Below, in pieces: positions 53,937 to 62,570 of a DNA stretch of 64,000 nucleotides. The number at the start of each line of letters is the position of its first letter. Position 1 is the stretch's first letter. A model generated the notes under the pieces. The model did not search any database. It had not been told where the DNA came from and saw only the letters and a program-made list of their open reading frames with translations. The position numbers were made by a program, and so were the translations under genes. This DNA comes from Rhodobacteraceae bacterium XHP0102 (GTDB taxonomy: Bacteria; Pseudomonadota; Alphaproteobacteria; Rhodobacterales; Rhodobacteraceae), in contig JAOWLD010000001.1 of NCBI GenBank assembly GCA_025751475.1, positions 1,054,001-1,118,000 on the forward strand. Direction: 5' to 3'.

Positions 53937-54848
53937 TTAGCGGTCGACACCCGCCAAGGCGGTTACAGATGCCGCGTTGGACGCATCCACGAACCCAGGA
54001 CCAGATGGGATGTTTGCACCAGGCAGCAAGCCTGCGCCTGTGTTGTACAGGTGCAAAACGATCACGGGCATATAGCCCTGCAGACGCTGCTGCTGGTCGA
54101 TGGTGAAGGCTGCATCACCCGCTTGGATCATGTCCATCACACCTGGGCTGAGGTCGAAACAGGCCAAATGAACATCTGCGCCCACTTCCTTGATCGCGCG
54201 ATTGGCCGCCTCGCAAACGTGCGGACCGACCGCCATCACACCATCAATGGATGGGTCCGCCTGAAGTGCCGCTGCGGTGCGGGTTTCAATCTGTGCAGGG
54301 TCATTGGACACGTCAATCATGTTCAAATCGCCACCAACACCCTCGAAATAGCCCGTGCAACGGTCCACCAAGGCAGAGTTGAACGCCTCCTGATTGAGGC
54401 ACAGACCATTGGTCACGCCCTCTGCTGCGGCCCGCTCGCCCGCTTTCTGACCCGCCAGACGCTCAGGCTGACCCACGTGCATCAAAGCACCGAGTTCTGC
54501 CGATGCCTCAAGCCCCGAGTTCATGGTCACAACGGGGATGCCGTCCGCAACAGCCGCACGGATCGCAGGCCCGAGTGCCGCAGGATCAGGCAAGGATACG
54601 ATGATCCCATCGGGTTGGGTTGCCGCAGCCGCCTCGATCAGCTGTGCCATGGCCGCCATATCACCAGAAACGTCAAAATTATACTCAAGGGTCGCGCCAA
54701 CAGCGGCAGCCGCATCACGGCCCCCTTTTTCCACCACAGGCCAGAACGGGTCTGTACCCTGTGTATGGGTGATCATCACGTAACGCTCTGCGTGCGCGGC
54801 CCCTGCCATCAAAGCAGCGGTTGCAGCGGTGAGAATTAGTTTTTTCAT
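53937..54848 (-). CDS. Sugar-type ABC transporter substrate-binding protein, inositol locus
   Basis: 303 residues. Signal peptide MKKLILTAATAALMAGAAHA, cleaved before Glu. Periplasmic binding protein type 1 fold: THTQGTDPFWPVVEKGGRDA, QPDGIIVSLPDPAALGPAIR, GIPVVTMNSGLE, SIDGVMAVGPHVCEAANRAI, AAFTIDQQQRLQGYMPVI. It is likely to bind myo-inositol or another cyclitol given its place between an iolD-iolE-SDR run and the transporter genes. Confidence 0.92.
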   Translation of the reverse strand: MKKLILTAATAALMAGAAHAERYVMITHTQGTDPFWPVVEKGGRDAAAAVGATLEYNFDVSGDMAAMAQLIEAAAATQPDGIIVSLPDPAALGPAIRAAVADGIPVVTMNSGLEASAELGALMHVGQPERLAGQKAGERAAAEGVTNGLCLNQEAFNSALVDRCTGYFEGVGGDLNMIDVSNDPAQIETRTAAALQADPSIDGVMAVGPHVCEAANRAIKEVGADVHLACFDLSPGVMDMIQAGDAAFTIDQQQRLQGYMPVIVLHLYNTGAGLLPGANIPSGPGFVDASNAASVTALAGVDR

Positions 54849-54886
54849 GGTCTTCCTCCCAAGTTATATGCTCAAAAAGAGCTGTC

Positions 54887-54911
54887 ATTCTGCATCTTTG
54901 GCAGAATTCTG
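54887..54911. promoter_or_regulatory. Nested palindromes between SDR and binding-protein genes
   Basis: ATTCTGC-N7-GCAGAAT (54887-54893 and 54901-54907) overlaps the perfect palindrome CAGAATTCTG (54902-54911) in the 78-base gap upstream of the binding-protein start. Either an internal-promoter operator or a hairpin. A ribosome site GGAGGAAG precedes the start on the minus strand. Confidence 0.4.
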
Positions 54912-54926
54912 TGAAACACCCGCGCG

Positions 54927-55742
54927 TTACGGCACCAACCGTTCCGCAGGCGCAGGTGCCTGTCCATCATAGCCGCCCCAGACCGATTGATCGAAATGGA
55001 TGACCGAACCCGTCATCATTCCGCTGTCGTCCGAGGCCATCCATAATACCGCCTTCGCCACCTCCTCTGGCGCAAGCAAACGTTTGAAGGGCAAGGCGGC
55101 CGCGGCGCGGTCAATGGCGCTTGGATCGCCCGTCTCCGCCGCCTGCAAGGCCCGCTCGCCATCTGAATTCATCCAGCCAATGTCCAACTGGTTGACCCGC
55201 ACCCCATTGCGCATCAGCGCAAAGCCCGCGTGACGGCTGAGTGTGGCCAATGCGCCTTTGGAAATCGCGTAAGGCGCCAAAAAAGGCTGCCCCACCCGCT
55301 CCGAGGCGGAGCCAATATTGACCACCGTTCCTTGCACAGCATCGCGCTCCATGATCTTGATCGCGTCTTGGATCAAGAAAAATGGCGCGCGCGTGTTAAC
55401 CGCAATCATGCGGTCAAACAATTCAGGCGTGGTGTTCAGCAAATTGCCCCGATCCGTCAGGCCCGCCGCATTGACCAAAATATCAACACGGCCAAAGGCG
55501 GCATCCGCCTCAGGGATCACGCGGGCCACATCGGCCATATCGGCCAGATCAGCGGCGCAGATATGGCAGGGCGTGCCAAATTCAGCGGTGATCGCATCGC
55601 AAACCCGCTGCCCTTTAGCGCTATCACGACCGACCAACAAAAGCCCGCCTGCACCCGCCTGCGCAAACATCCGCGCAATCGCAGCCCCCAGCCCTTGGGT
55701 CGCGCCCGTTATGACGGCGATTTTTCCGTCAATGCGGTTCAT
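54927..55742 (-). CDS. SDR-family oxidoreductase, inositol locus
   Basis: 271 residues. Classical short-chain dehydrogenase: the TGATQGLGAAIARMFAQAG cofactor loop, DILVNAAGLTD (NAG-like), catalytic Ser in VVNIGSASERVG, and YAISKGALATLSRH with Tyr and Lys. The ATG overlaps the iolE stop by 4 bases, so it works with inositol catabolism, for example on an inositol isomer or a derived sugar; the substrate is unknown. A 78-base gap separates it from the binding protein. Confidence 0.9.
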   Translation of the reverse strand: MNRIDGKIAVITGATQGLGAAIARMFAQAGAGGLLLVGRDSAKGQRVCDAITAEFGTPCHICAADLADMADVARVIPEADAAFGRVDILVNAAGLTDRGNLLNTTPELFDRMIAVNTRAPFFLIQDAIKIMERDAVQGTVVNIGSASERVGQPFLAPYAISKGALATLSRHAGFALMRNGVRVNQLDIGWMNSDGERALQAAETGDPSAIDRAAAALPFKRLLAPEEVAKAVLWMASDDSGMMTGSVIHFDQSVWGGYDGQAPAPAERLVP

Positions 55743-56635
55743 CCCACCACCTCATATTGTGCGCGGGCCATAACATCCGTCAGGGTTTTATGGCCTTTGA
55801 TCGCCATCTCTTTGGGTGGGTTTGGCTTAGGGTCCTGCTCGGCTTCGATCACGAACCACCCCTCATAACCATGATGTGCAAGCGCGCCAACAATCGCATC
55901 GAAATCCAGATCCCCATCCCCAGGCACGGTGAATGCCCCCTTGATGACAGCATCAAGGAAGCTTTCACGGCATCGGTCAAGGGTGTTTGTGATGTTTTTG
56001 CGAATGTCTTTGGTGTGGACATGGGTGATGCGGGCATGATGCTTGTCGATCACCCGCAAATTATCGCCACCCGCAAAGGCCATATGCCCCGCATCAAACA
56101 ACAGCGGCACGGAGGAGTGTTTCATGAACAAATCCAACTCCGCCTCGGTTTCGACCACGGCCGCCATATGATGATGATAGGAAATCGGCATTCCCTGTGC
56201 CGCACACCAATCCGCGAAATCCGACATCTTGCGCCCATATGTGGCCATTTCGGCCTCGGTCAGGACGGGTTTTTGCGCCAAGGGAATGTCGCGCCGCCCC
56301 TGCACAGACCGCGCCGTTTCGCCATACACAATGCACGGCGCGCCTGCGGCCTTGAAAAACGCCATCTGTGCCGCGATGCGATCCTGTTCGCGTGCGATAT
56401 CGCCATGCAGCAATTCGCCCGAAAACCACCCGCCACAGACCGAGATCCCATAGCGATCAAGAACGGGTCCCAGCTGCGCCATATCCATCGGAAAACGGCG
56501 ACCTGTTTCCATGCCCGAAAATCCCGCCTCGGCGGCCTGTGCCAGACATTCCTCTAGGCTGACATCATCCGACAATTCGGGCAGGTCGTCATTCCACCAT
56601 GCAATCGGGGCAATGCCTAATTTGGCCTTTAGCAT
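55739..56635 (-). CDS. iolE: myo-Inosose-2 dehydratase
   Basis: 298 residues. It dehydrates scyllo-inosose to 3D-trihydroxycyclohexanedione with a metal-bound TIM barrel. Family text: GIAPIAWWNDDLPELSDDVS, LEECLAQAAEAGFSGMETGR, GMPISYHHHMAAVVETEAEL, LLFDAGHMAFAGGD, ITHVHTKDIRKN, GYEGWFVIEAEQDP. It follows iolD by 5 bases and overlaps the SDR gene by 4. Confidence 0.96.
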   Translation of the reverse strand: MLKAKLGIAPIAWWNDDLPELSDDVSLEECLAQAAEAGFSGMETGRRFPMDMAQLGPVLDRYGISVCGGWFSGELLHGDIAREQDRIAAQMAFFKAAGAPCIVYGETARSVQGRRDIPLAQKPVLTEAEMATYGRKMSDFADWCAAQGMPISYHHHMAAVVETEAELDLFMKHSSVPLLFDAGHMAFAGGDNLRVIDKHHARITHVHTKDIRKNITNTLDRCRESFLDAVIKGAFTVPGDGDLDFDAIVGALAHHGYEGWFVIEAEQDPKPNPPKEMAIKGHKTLTDVMARAQYEVVG

Positions 56636-56640
56636 GAGAA

Positions 56641-58518
56641 TTACACTCCAAGCCGCTGTTTTTTGCGGAATTCTTCTTGGCCTTTTCGGGCCTTTTGCAC
56701 GCTTTCACGCGGGCTGACCTCGGGCACGCCCACATACCAATCCGCGCCGCCATCGGTCCACGTATAGGCATCAGAGGCAATCGAAATCACCGTGGTCGCA
56801 TCGGTGGTTTGCGCCCATTCCATCGCGGCCTCCAAATCGGCAAGGCTGTGACAATGGCGCGCATAGGCCCCCATCGCCTCGGCGTGTTTGGCGAAATCCA
56901 CGTGGCGCACATTGGCGGGATCTTTCACGCGGCAATCTTTGAGCAGGTTGTTAAACCCTGCCCCACCCGTGTTCGTCTGCAAGCGATTGATCACCGCATA
57001 ACCGCCATTGTCGCAGACGATAACGATCATCTTATGGCCCGACATCACCGAGGAATGGATATCCGAATTCATCATCATATAGGAGCCATCGCCCACCATC
57101 ACGATGGGCGTGCCTTTCCCCCCCGCCATGGCCATAGCGTGGCCCCAGCCGCCCGCCACCTCATAGCCCATGCAGGAATAGCCAAATTCACAATCATAGG
57201 TATGCGGGGCTTTGCAGCGCCAGTTTTTGATCGTCTCACCTGGCAGGCCACCTGCGGCTGTGACCATCACATCCTCGGGCCGCGCCATGCGGTTCACAAC
57301 ACCGATGACCTGCGCATAGGATGGCACGGCCTGATTGGTGGGCGCTTGGCCCTTGTCCAAGAAATCATTCCACTCCGCATACCACTTCTGCGCCTGCGCC
57401 ATACGCGCGGACGGGGCAGACCACGCCCCCAATTGCGCATCAATCTCGGTGATTGCCTCAAGCGCATCCCCCACAACGGGCTGTGCGCGGTGCTTTTGCG
57501 CATCGAAACGGGCTGCGTTGATATTGATAAACCGCGCATCCTTGGGGAAGGTCGTCCATGATCCTGTGGTGAAATCCTGTAGGCGGGTGCCGATTGCAAT
57601 CACCACATCCGCGGTTTCGGCCAATTGCCGCGCGGCCTCGGTGCCCTCAATCCCCATTGGGCCTGCATAGGCGGGGTTGTCATGCACAACACCCCCCTTG
57701 CCCGCAATTGTTTCTGCCATCGGGATGCCACGGCGCTTGGCGAAATCTGCCACGGCGGCCTCGGCCCCAGAATAGCGCACGCCGCCGCCCGCGATGATGA
57801 AGGGGTTTTTCGCGGATTTCAGAATGTCGACCGCCGCCTCAACCTGATCGCGCGAGGGGCGTGGACGGGCGATGGTCCAAACTTTACGCTCGAAAAACGC
57901 CTCTGGGTAATCATAGGCCAATTCCTGCGTGTCTTGTGGCAGACCAAGGAAGGCAGGCCCACAATCCGCAGGGTCAAGCATCGTGGAAATCGCGGCAGGC
58001 AAAGATTGGATGATCTGCGCGGGATGGGTGATCCGATCCCAATAGCGCGTCACCGCGCGGAAACTGTCATTCACGGTGGTGCTTGGATCCCCGAAATGTT
58101 CGACCTGCTGCAGCACAGGGTCAGGCAGGCGGTTCACATAGGTGTCACCTGACAACAGCAAAACGGGCAAGCGATTGGCGTGCGCCACCCCCGCAGCCGT
58201 CACCATATTCGTGGCGCCTGGCCCAACGGATGAGGTGGCAACCATAATCTGGCGGCGCTTTTTCGCCTTGGCATAGGCAATCGCGGCCAAGGCCATGGAT
58301 TGCTCATTTTGCCCGCGCCACGTGGGAAGCTGATCCTGAACGCGCTCTAGGGCCTCGGCCAAACAGGTGACGTTTCCATGACCGAAAATGCCGAACACAC
58401 CCGCGAACAGCGGCACCTCCTCGCCATCAATGATGGTGAATTGGTTGACCAGATAGCGCACAATCGCCTGCGCCATGGTCATACGCACCGTGCCCTGTGC
58501 AGTCGTTCGGTCACTCAT
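56641..58518 (-). CDS. iolD: 3D-(3,5/4)-trihydroxycyclohexane-1,2-dione acylhydrolase
   Basis: 625 residues from ATG 58518, with GAGGGGAGGGG upstream; an in-frame start at 58554 adds 12 residues unlike the family. It is a thiamine-diphosphate enzyme that opens the ring to 5-deoxyglucuronate. Cofactor signature GDGSYMMMNSDIHSSV followed by VCDNGGY; an N-terminal GVFGIFGHGNVTC block holds the activating Glu region. It is first in the minus-strand inositol operon and divergent from the aldolase gene. Confidence 0.96.
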   Translation of the reverse strand: MSDRTTAQGTVRMTMAQAIVRYLVNQFTIIDGEEVPLFAGVFGIFGHGNVTCLAEALERVQDQLPTWRGQNEQSMALAAIAYAKAKKRRQIMVATSSVGPGATNMVTAAGVAHANRLPVLLLSGDTYVNRLPDPVLQQVEHFGDPSTTVNDSFRAVTRYWDRITHPAQIIQSLPAAISTMLDPADCGPAFLGLPQDTQELAYDYPEAFFERKVWTIARPRPSRDQVEAAVDILKSAKNPFIIAGGGVRYSGAEAAVADFAKRRGIPMAETIAGKGGVVHDNPAYAGPMGIEGTEAARQLAETADVVIAIGTRLQDFTTGSWTTFPKDARFININAARFDAQKHRAQPVVGDALEAITEIDAQLGAWSAPSARMAQAQKWYAEWNDFLDKGQAPTNQAVPSYAQVIGVVNRMARPEDVMVTAAGGLPGETIKNWRCKAPHTYDCEFGYSCMGYEVAGGWGHAMAMAGGKGTPIVMVGDGSYMMMNSDIHSSVMSGHKMIVIVCDNGGYAVINRLQTNTGGAGFNNLLKDCRVKDPANVRHVDFAKHAEAMGAYARHCHSLADLEAAMEWAQTTDATTVISIASDAYTWTDGGADWYVGVPEVSPRESVQKARKGQEEFRKKQRLGV

Positions 58519-58566
58519 ACCAGCACCCCTCCCCTCGGCCAGAATCGTCCTCACCCGAAATGTATA

Positions 58567-58621
58567 TTGACAAAAAAAATATTACGCAACGATCATTGCA
58601 AAAACTTTTTGACCCTGCAAT
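58567..58621. promoter_or_regulatory. Candidate promoter/operator between the two divergent inositol operons
   Basis: TTGACA (58567-58572) is a good -35 for the plus strand, with GATCAT (58591-58596) 18 bases on. Just past it, ATTGCA (58595-58600) and TGCAAT (58616-58621) are exact inverse repeats, and between them CAAAAA-C-TTTTTG (58599-58611) is a palindrome. The arrangement suits binding of the RpiR-type regulator encoded in the plus operon. The site is directly visible; the regulator assignment is inferred. Confidence 0.5.
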
Positions 58622-58708
58622 ATTTATGATGAATAAGGGTGCGTATGGTGCGTAAAAATTAAGCGCAGGGTCGAACAGGACCACTGCGCTGCTAAGGGAG
58701 GGGGAAGG

Positions 58709-59530
58709 ATGAAAGCCAATAAACTCAAGGCGCTGTGGAAAGAGGATAAACCCGCGCTGAACGGATGGTGCTCCATCGGGGCAAGCTTCACCGCCGAAAT
58801 TATGGCCGCACAGGGGTTTGACAGCATCACCGTTGATATGCAGCACGGCGCGCTCGATTATGGCATGGCCCTGCCCATGGTTCAGGCCTTGCGCAACACA
58901 GGCCCCACCATCTTGGCCCGCGTGCCATGGCGCGATCCCAGTTGGATCATGAAGGCCTTGGATATGGGCGTTGAGGGGATCATCTGCCCCATGGTCAATT
59001 CCCGCGCCGAAGCCGAGGAATTCGTCAGCTATCTGCGCTATCCCCCGCTTGGGCAGCGCAGCTATGGCCCCACCCGCGCGGTGATCGCCGACCCCAGCTA
59101 CAATGTGAAAGACGCAAATGAACAGGTCTTGGCGATTGCGATGATCGAAACCGCGGCGGGCATGGCGCATCTGGAGGATATCGCAGCCACACCAGGCCTA
59201 GACGGCATTTATGTTGGCCCCGCTGATCTAACACTTGGCACCCAAGAGGGGCGTTTGCCCCCGGGATTTGACCGCGAAGAGCCTGAGATGATCGAAATGA
59301 TCCAACAGATCGCCGCCGTATGTCGCAAGAACAAGATTGTGGCGTGCCTGCATTGCGGCAGCCCTGCCTATGCTGCCCGCGCCATTGAATGGGGTTATCG
59401 CCTGACCACTGTTGGCGGCGATGTGCGGTTTCTGGCGCAATCGGCCCGCGCGGCGGTGACAGGCTGGCATGAGGTTGTTGGCCGCGCAGGCGGTGTCGAC
59501 AGCGCAGGCGCAGGCAAAGGGGGCTATTGA
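58709..59530 (+). CDS. HpcH/HpaI-family class II aldolase
   Basis: 273 residues. It probably cleaves a 2-keto-3-deoxy sugar acid to pyruvate and an aldehyde, metal-dependent. Family marks: NGWCSIGASFTAEIMAAQGF, DSITVDMQHGALDY (metal/His base), ILARVPWRDPSWIMKALDMG (Arg), PMVNSRAEAEEFVSYLRYPP, AMIETAAGMAHLEDIA (Glu metal ligand) and IYVGPADLT. It is first in the plus-strand operon opposite iolD. Aldolases of this kind are not part of the standard inositol route. Confidence 0.9.
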   Translation: MKANKLKALWKEDKPALNGWCSIGASFTAEIMAAQGFDSITVDMQHGALDYGMALPMVQALRNTGPTILARVPWRDPSWIMKALDMGVEGIICPMVNSRAEAEEFVSYLRYPPLGQRSYGPTRAVIADPSYNVKDANEQVLAIAMIETAAGMAHLEDIAATPGLDGIYVGPADLTLGTQEGRLPPGFDREEPEMIEMIQQIAAVCRKNKIVACLHCGSPAYAARAIEWGYRLTTVGGDVRFLAQSARAAVTGWHEVVGRAGGVDSAGAGKGGY

Positions 59531-60513
59531 TGACACGGCTTTTGGTTGCAGGGGCGCTTCACCCCACGGGCGAGGCGCTGCTGGAGCGGATCAAAACGCA
59601 GGGCGTGGAAGTCACCTATGTGACCGATCCCGCCCCGACCGCCTATCTGCCCCATCTGCCGCAGGCCGATGCGCTGGTCCTGCGCACACAACCCCTGACC
59701 GCCGAGATGATTGCGACCGCACCCGATTTGCGCGTGGTTTCGCGCCATGGGGTTGGCTATGACGCGGTGGATGTTGCGGCACTCTCCGCGCGAAACATTG
59801 CGCTGTGCATCGTGGGCGATGTCAATTCCATCTCGGTTGCCGAGCAGGCCATGATGATGATGCTTGCAGGCGCGAAACAGGCGCTTGCGGCGCATTACGC
59901 CACCAAAGGCGCGGAGGGGTTCGATTGGCACTGGCGCAACCTGCTGCGCGCGCGCGAGGTTTACGACAAGCGCTTGTTGATTATCGGATATGGCCGCATC
60001 GGGCGGCGTTTGGCACGGATGGCCGATGCCTTTGGAATGCGCATTTCGGCCTATGACCCCTATCTCTCACAATCAGGGTCTTGGCCCGATGGCCCCGCGT
60101 CCGCAGTGACGGATCTGGATGCGGCCTTGGCTGAGGCCGATTTTATCTCGGTGCATATCCCCGCCGCGAAAGGCGCATTATTGGACGCGGCTGCATTTGC
60201 AAAAATGAAGCGCGGCGTGGTGATCTGCAACACCGCGCGCGGCGGCGTTGTGGATGAGGCGGCCCTGTTAGAGGCGCTCAACAATGGCACGGTCGCTGCG
60301 GCGGGGTTGGATGTGTTTCAATCCGAACCCCCTGCCCTTGATAACCCGCTGTTCTGTGATCCGCGCGTGATCCTCTCGCCCCATATTGGCGGGCTGTCCA
60401 ATGAGGCGGCCGAGCGGATGGCCTGCGCCTGCGTTGAAAATGCGCTTAACTTTATCGAAGGCAGGATTGATCCTGCGCTTATTGTCAATCACGAGGCAAT
60501 CAATGGCCGCTAA
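59530..60513 (+). CDS. D-isomer-specific 2-hydroxyacid dehydrogenase
   Basis: 327 residues from ATG 59530, overlapping the aldolase stop (TGATG). NAD-binding: LIIGYGRIGRRLARMADAFG. Catalytic Arg and Glu in NTARGGVVDEAAL and the GLDVFQSEPP segment, and His in LSPHIGGLSNEA. Substrate-site text RVVSRHGVGYDAVD. It reduces a 2-oxoacid or oxidises the hydroxyacid, possibly the aldolase product or the substrate before it. Its end overlaps the next gene by 11 bases. Confidence 0.92.
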   Translation: MTRLLVAGALHPTGEALLERIKTQGVEVTYVTDPAPTAYLPHLPQADALVLRTQPLTAEMIATAPDLRVVSRHGVGYDAVDVAALSARNIALCIVGDVNSISVAEQAMMMMLAGAKQALAAHYATKGAEGFDWHWRNLLRAREVYDKRLLIIGYGRIGRRLARMADAFGMRISAYDPYLSQSGSWPDGPASAVTDLDAALAEADFISVHIPAAKGALLDAAAFAKMKRGVVICNTARGGVVDEAALLEALNNGTVAAAGLDVFQSEPPALDNPLFCDPRVILSPHIGGLSNEAAERMACACVENALNFIEGRIDPALIVNHEAINGR

Positions 60514-61624
60514 ACCGAAACTTCGCATTGGCCTGATTGGATCGGGCTTTATGGGCAAGGCCCATGTGTTTGGCTTTGCCACCGCCGCGCGGGTGTTTGA
60601 TCTGCCCTATGAGGTGGAATTGCACACGCTGGCGGATGTCACGCTTGCGGGCGCTCAGGCCGTTGCCGCTGGGTTTGGCTTTGCCCATGCCACGGATCGG
60701 TGGCAGGATTTGATCGAAAACCCCGATATTGATGTGGTGGATATCACCGCACCAAACGCCCTGCACAAAGAGATGGCCATGGCCGCGATTGCGGCGGGCA
60801 AGCACGTCTATTGCGAAAAGCCCTTGGCCCCATTGGCACGGGACGCACAAGAGATGGCTGACGCGGCCGAAGCGGCAGGGATCAAAACCCAAGTCGGGTT
60901 CAATTACCTGTGCAACCCCATCATGGCGCTGGCCCGCGCGATGATCGCGGGCGGTGAATTGGGTGAAATACGCAGCTATCGCGGCGTTCACGCCGAGGAT
61001 TATATGCGCGATGCAACCGCGCCCTATTCCTTCCGCCATGATCCTGCAGGCGGCGGGGCCTTGGCCGATATCGGCAGCCATGCCTTGGCCACGGCGGAAT
61101 ATCTGTTGGGGCCAATCACCCGCGTCATGGGGGATTGCGTCACCATGATTGATCAGCGCAAGGACGGCGCGGGATCTGCGCGCAAGATCGAGGTCGATGA
61201 TGTGGGGCGCGCCTTTTTGCGGTTTGAAAATGGCGCAACAGGGTCAATTGAGGCCAATTGGATCGCCACAGGCCGCAAGATGCAGCATGATTTCGAGGTC
61301 TATGGCAGCAAAGGCGCGCTTATCTTCACGGGCGAGCGGTTTAACGAGCTGCATTTCTACAACACGGATGATGCAACAGGCCGTCAGGGGTTTCGCAAAA
61401 TTGAAGCCAGCCCAGATCACCCGCCCTATGGCCGTTTCTGCGTGGCTCCGGGCCATCAGATCGGCTTTAACGACCTCAAGGCGATTGAGATCGCAGGCTA
61501 CCTCGATGCCATCGCAGGGCGCGGGCCAGAGCCGTTTAATTTCCGCGCAGGATTGCGCATTCAATATCTGGTTGAAACCATCCAAGCCTCGGCCAAATCC
61601 GAAGCGTGGATCGCGACAGTCTGA
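60503..61624 (+). CDS. Gfo/Idh/MocA-family oxidoreductase
   Basis: 373 residues from ATG 60503 (MAAKPKLRIGLIGSGFMGKA); longer frames upstream lie in the preceding gene. NAD-binding RIGLIGSGFMGKAH, substrate/catalytic CEKPLAPLARDA, DIGSHALATAEYLLG with the catalytic His, and the C-terminal HQIGFNDLKAIEIAGYLDAI. It is distinct from the frameshifted iolG at 2865; it could oxidise a different inositol or sugar. It might partially replace iolG in this strain, but that is inference. Confidence 0.92.
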   Translation: MAAKPKLRIGLIGSGFMGKAHVFGFATAARVFDLPYEVELHTLADVTLAGAQAVAAGFGFAHATDRWQDLIENPDIDVVDITAPNALHKEMAMAAIAAGKHVYCEKPLAPLARDAQEMADAAEAAGIKTQVGFNYLCNPIMALARAMIAGGELGEIRSYRGVHAEDYMRDATAPYSFRHDPAGGGALADIGSHALATAEYLLGPITRVMGDCVTMIDQRKDGAGSARKIEVDDVGRAFLRFENGATGSIEANWIATGRKMQHDFEVYGSKGALIFTGERFNELHFYNTDDATGRQGFRKIEASPDHPPYGRFCVAPGHQIGFNDLKAIEIAGYLDAIAGRGPEPFNFRAGLRIQYLVETIQASAKSEAWIATV

Positions 61625-61635
61625 TCGGGGGCGTG

Positions 61636-62544
61636 ATGGATCAAAACACCCCGCTTTCCGATGCTCCGCCCCCTGATACCTATGAGGGGTTGATCCGCCT
61701 GATCCATGAACGTCACGGCGCGATGAGCAACACCTATCAGGCCATCGCCCTCTACCTGACGCAAAACCCCAATGACGTGGCGGTGCGCTCGGTCAACGCG
61801 ATTGCCGAAAGCTGTGGCGTTCATGCCTCTAGCTTTGTGCGCTTTGCGCAGGCCTTGGGGTATAAGGGATTTCGGGATGTGCAGGCCTTGTTCCAACAAC
61901 GCCTTGAAACGGCGGCACCTGGCTTTGGCGCGCGGGTGCAGTCCTTGCGCGATGGTATGGCCGCGCGCGATGACATCTCGGAAATTGGCTTTCTGCGCGA
62001 AATGATCGTGCAGGATATCGCCTCACTTGAAGGGCTGGTCGATGAAATCTCGGGCGCGGATATGGCCGAAGCCGCCAAATTGATGGAACAGGCGGACACG
62101 ATCTATCTGGTTGGACAGAACCGATCCGCACCTGTTGTTTTGCTGATGCGCTATTTGCTGACGATGATTGGCAAACGCTGCATCTTGCTTGATGCAAGCG
62201 GCGGTCTTGCCACCCATATGGCGCGCAGCATGGGGCCACGGGACGTGCTTTTTGCGGTATCTTTTCGCTATTACGCCAACGAAGTGGTGGGTATTGTCGA
62301 TCAGGCCGCCCGTGAAGGCCGCCCTGTCATCGCAATTTCCGACACCACCCTGTCGCCCTTGGCAAAATCAGCGAAAATTTTATTCGCTGTGCCCGAATAT
62401 CAACAAAGCCTGTCGCGGTCCTTGGCCGCGCCCATGTGTGTGGCGCAAGCCCTTGTCGTGGCTACAGCGGCGCGGTTGCAAAAAGGCGCAGAGACCCCGC
62501 GCATCCCCCATGTCACCCAACGTGCCACCCAACGTGATCCATAA
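61636..62544 (+). CDS. MurR/RpiR-family transcriptional regulator
   Basis: 302 residues from ATG 61636 (GGGGGCG upstream). The N-terminal RpiR HTH (LTQNPNDVAVRSVNAIAESC, GVHASSFVRFAQALGYKGFR) is followed by a SIS sugar-phosphate-binding domain (ADTIYLVGQNRSAPVVLLMR; VLFAVSFRYYANEVVGIVDQ; VIAISDTTLSPLAKSAKILF). It is likely the local repressor of inositol genes (IolR-type), sensing a phosphorylated pathway intermediate. Its candidate operator is at 58595-58621. Confidence 0.93.
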   Translation: MDQNTPLSDAPPPDTYEGLIRLIHERHGAMSNTYQAIALYLTQNPNDVAVRSVNAIAESCGVHASSFVRFAQALGYKGFRDVQALFQQRLETAAPGFGARVQSLRDGMAARDDISEIGFLREMIVQDIASLEGLVDEISGADMAEAAKLMEQADTIYLVGQNRSAPVVLLMRYLLTMIGKRCILLDASGGLATHMARSMGPRDVLFAVSFRYYANEVVGIVDQAAREGRPVIAISDTTLSPLAKSAKILFAVPEYQQSLSRSLAAPMCVAQALVVATAARLQKGAETPRIPHVTQRATQRDP

Positions 62545-62570
62545 CTGCTCTCTCCATGGAAAATCCTGCA

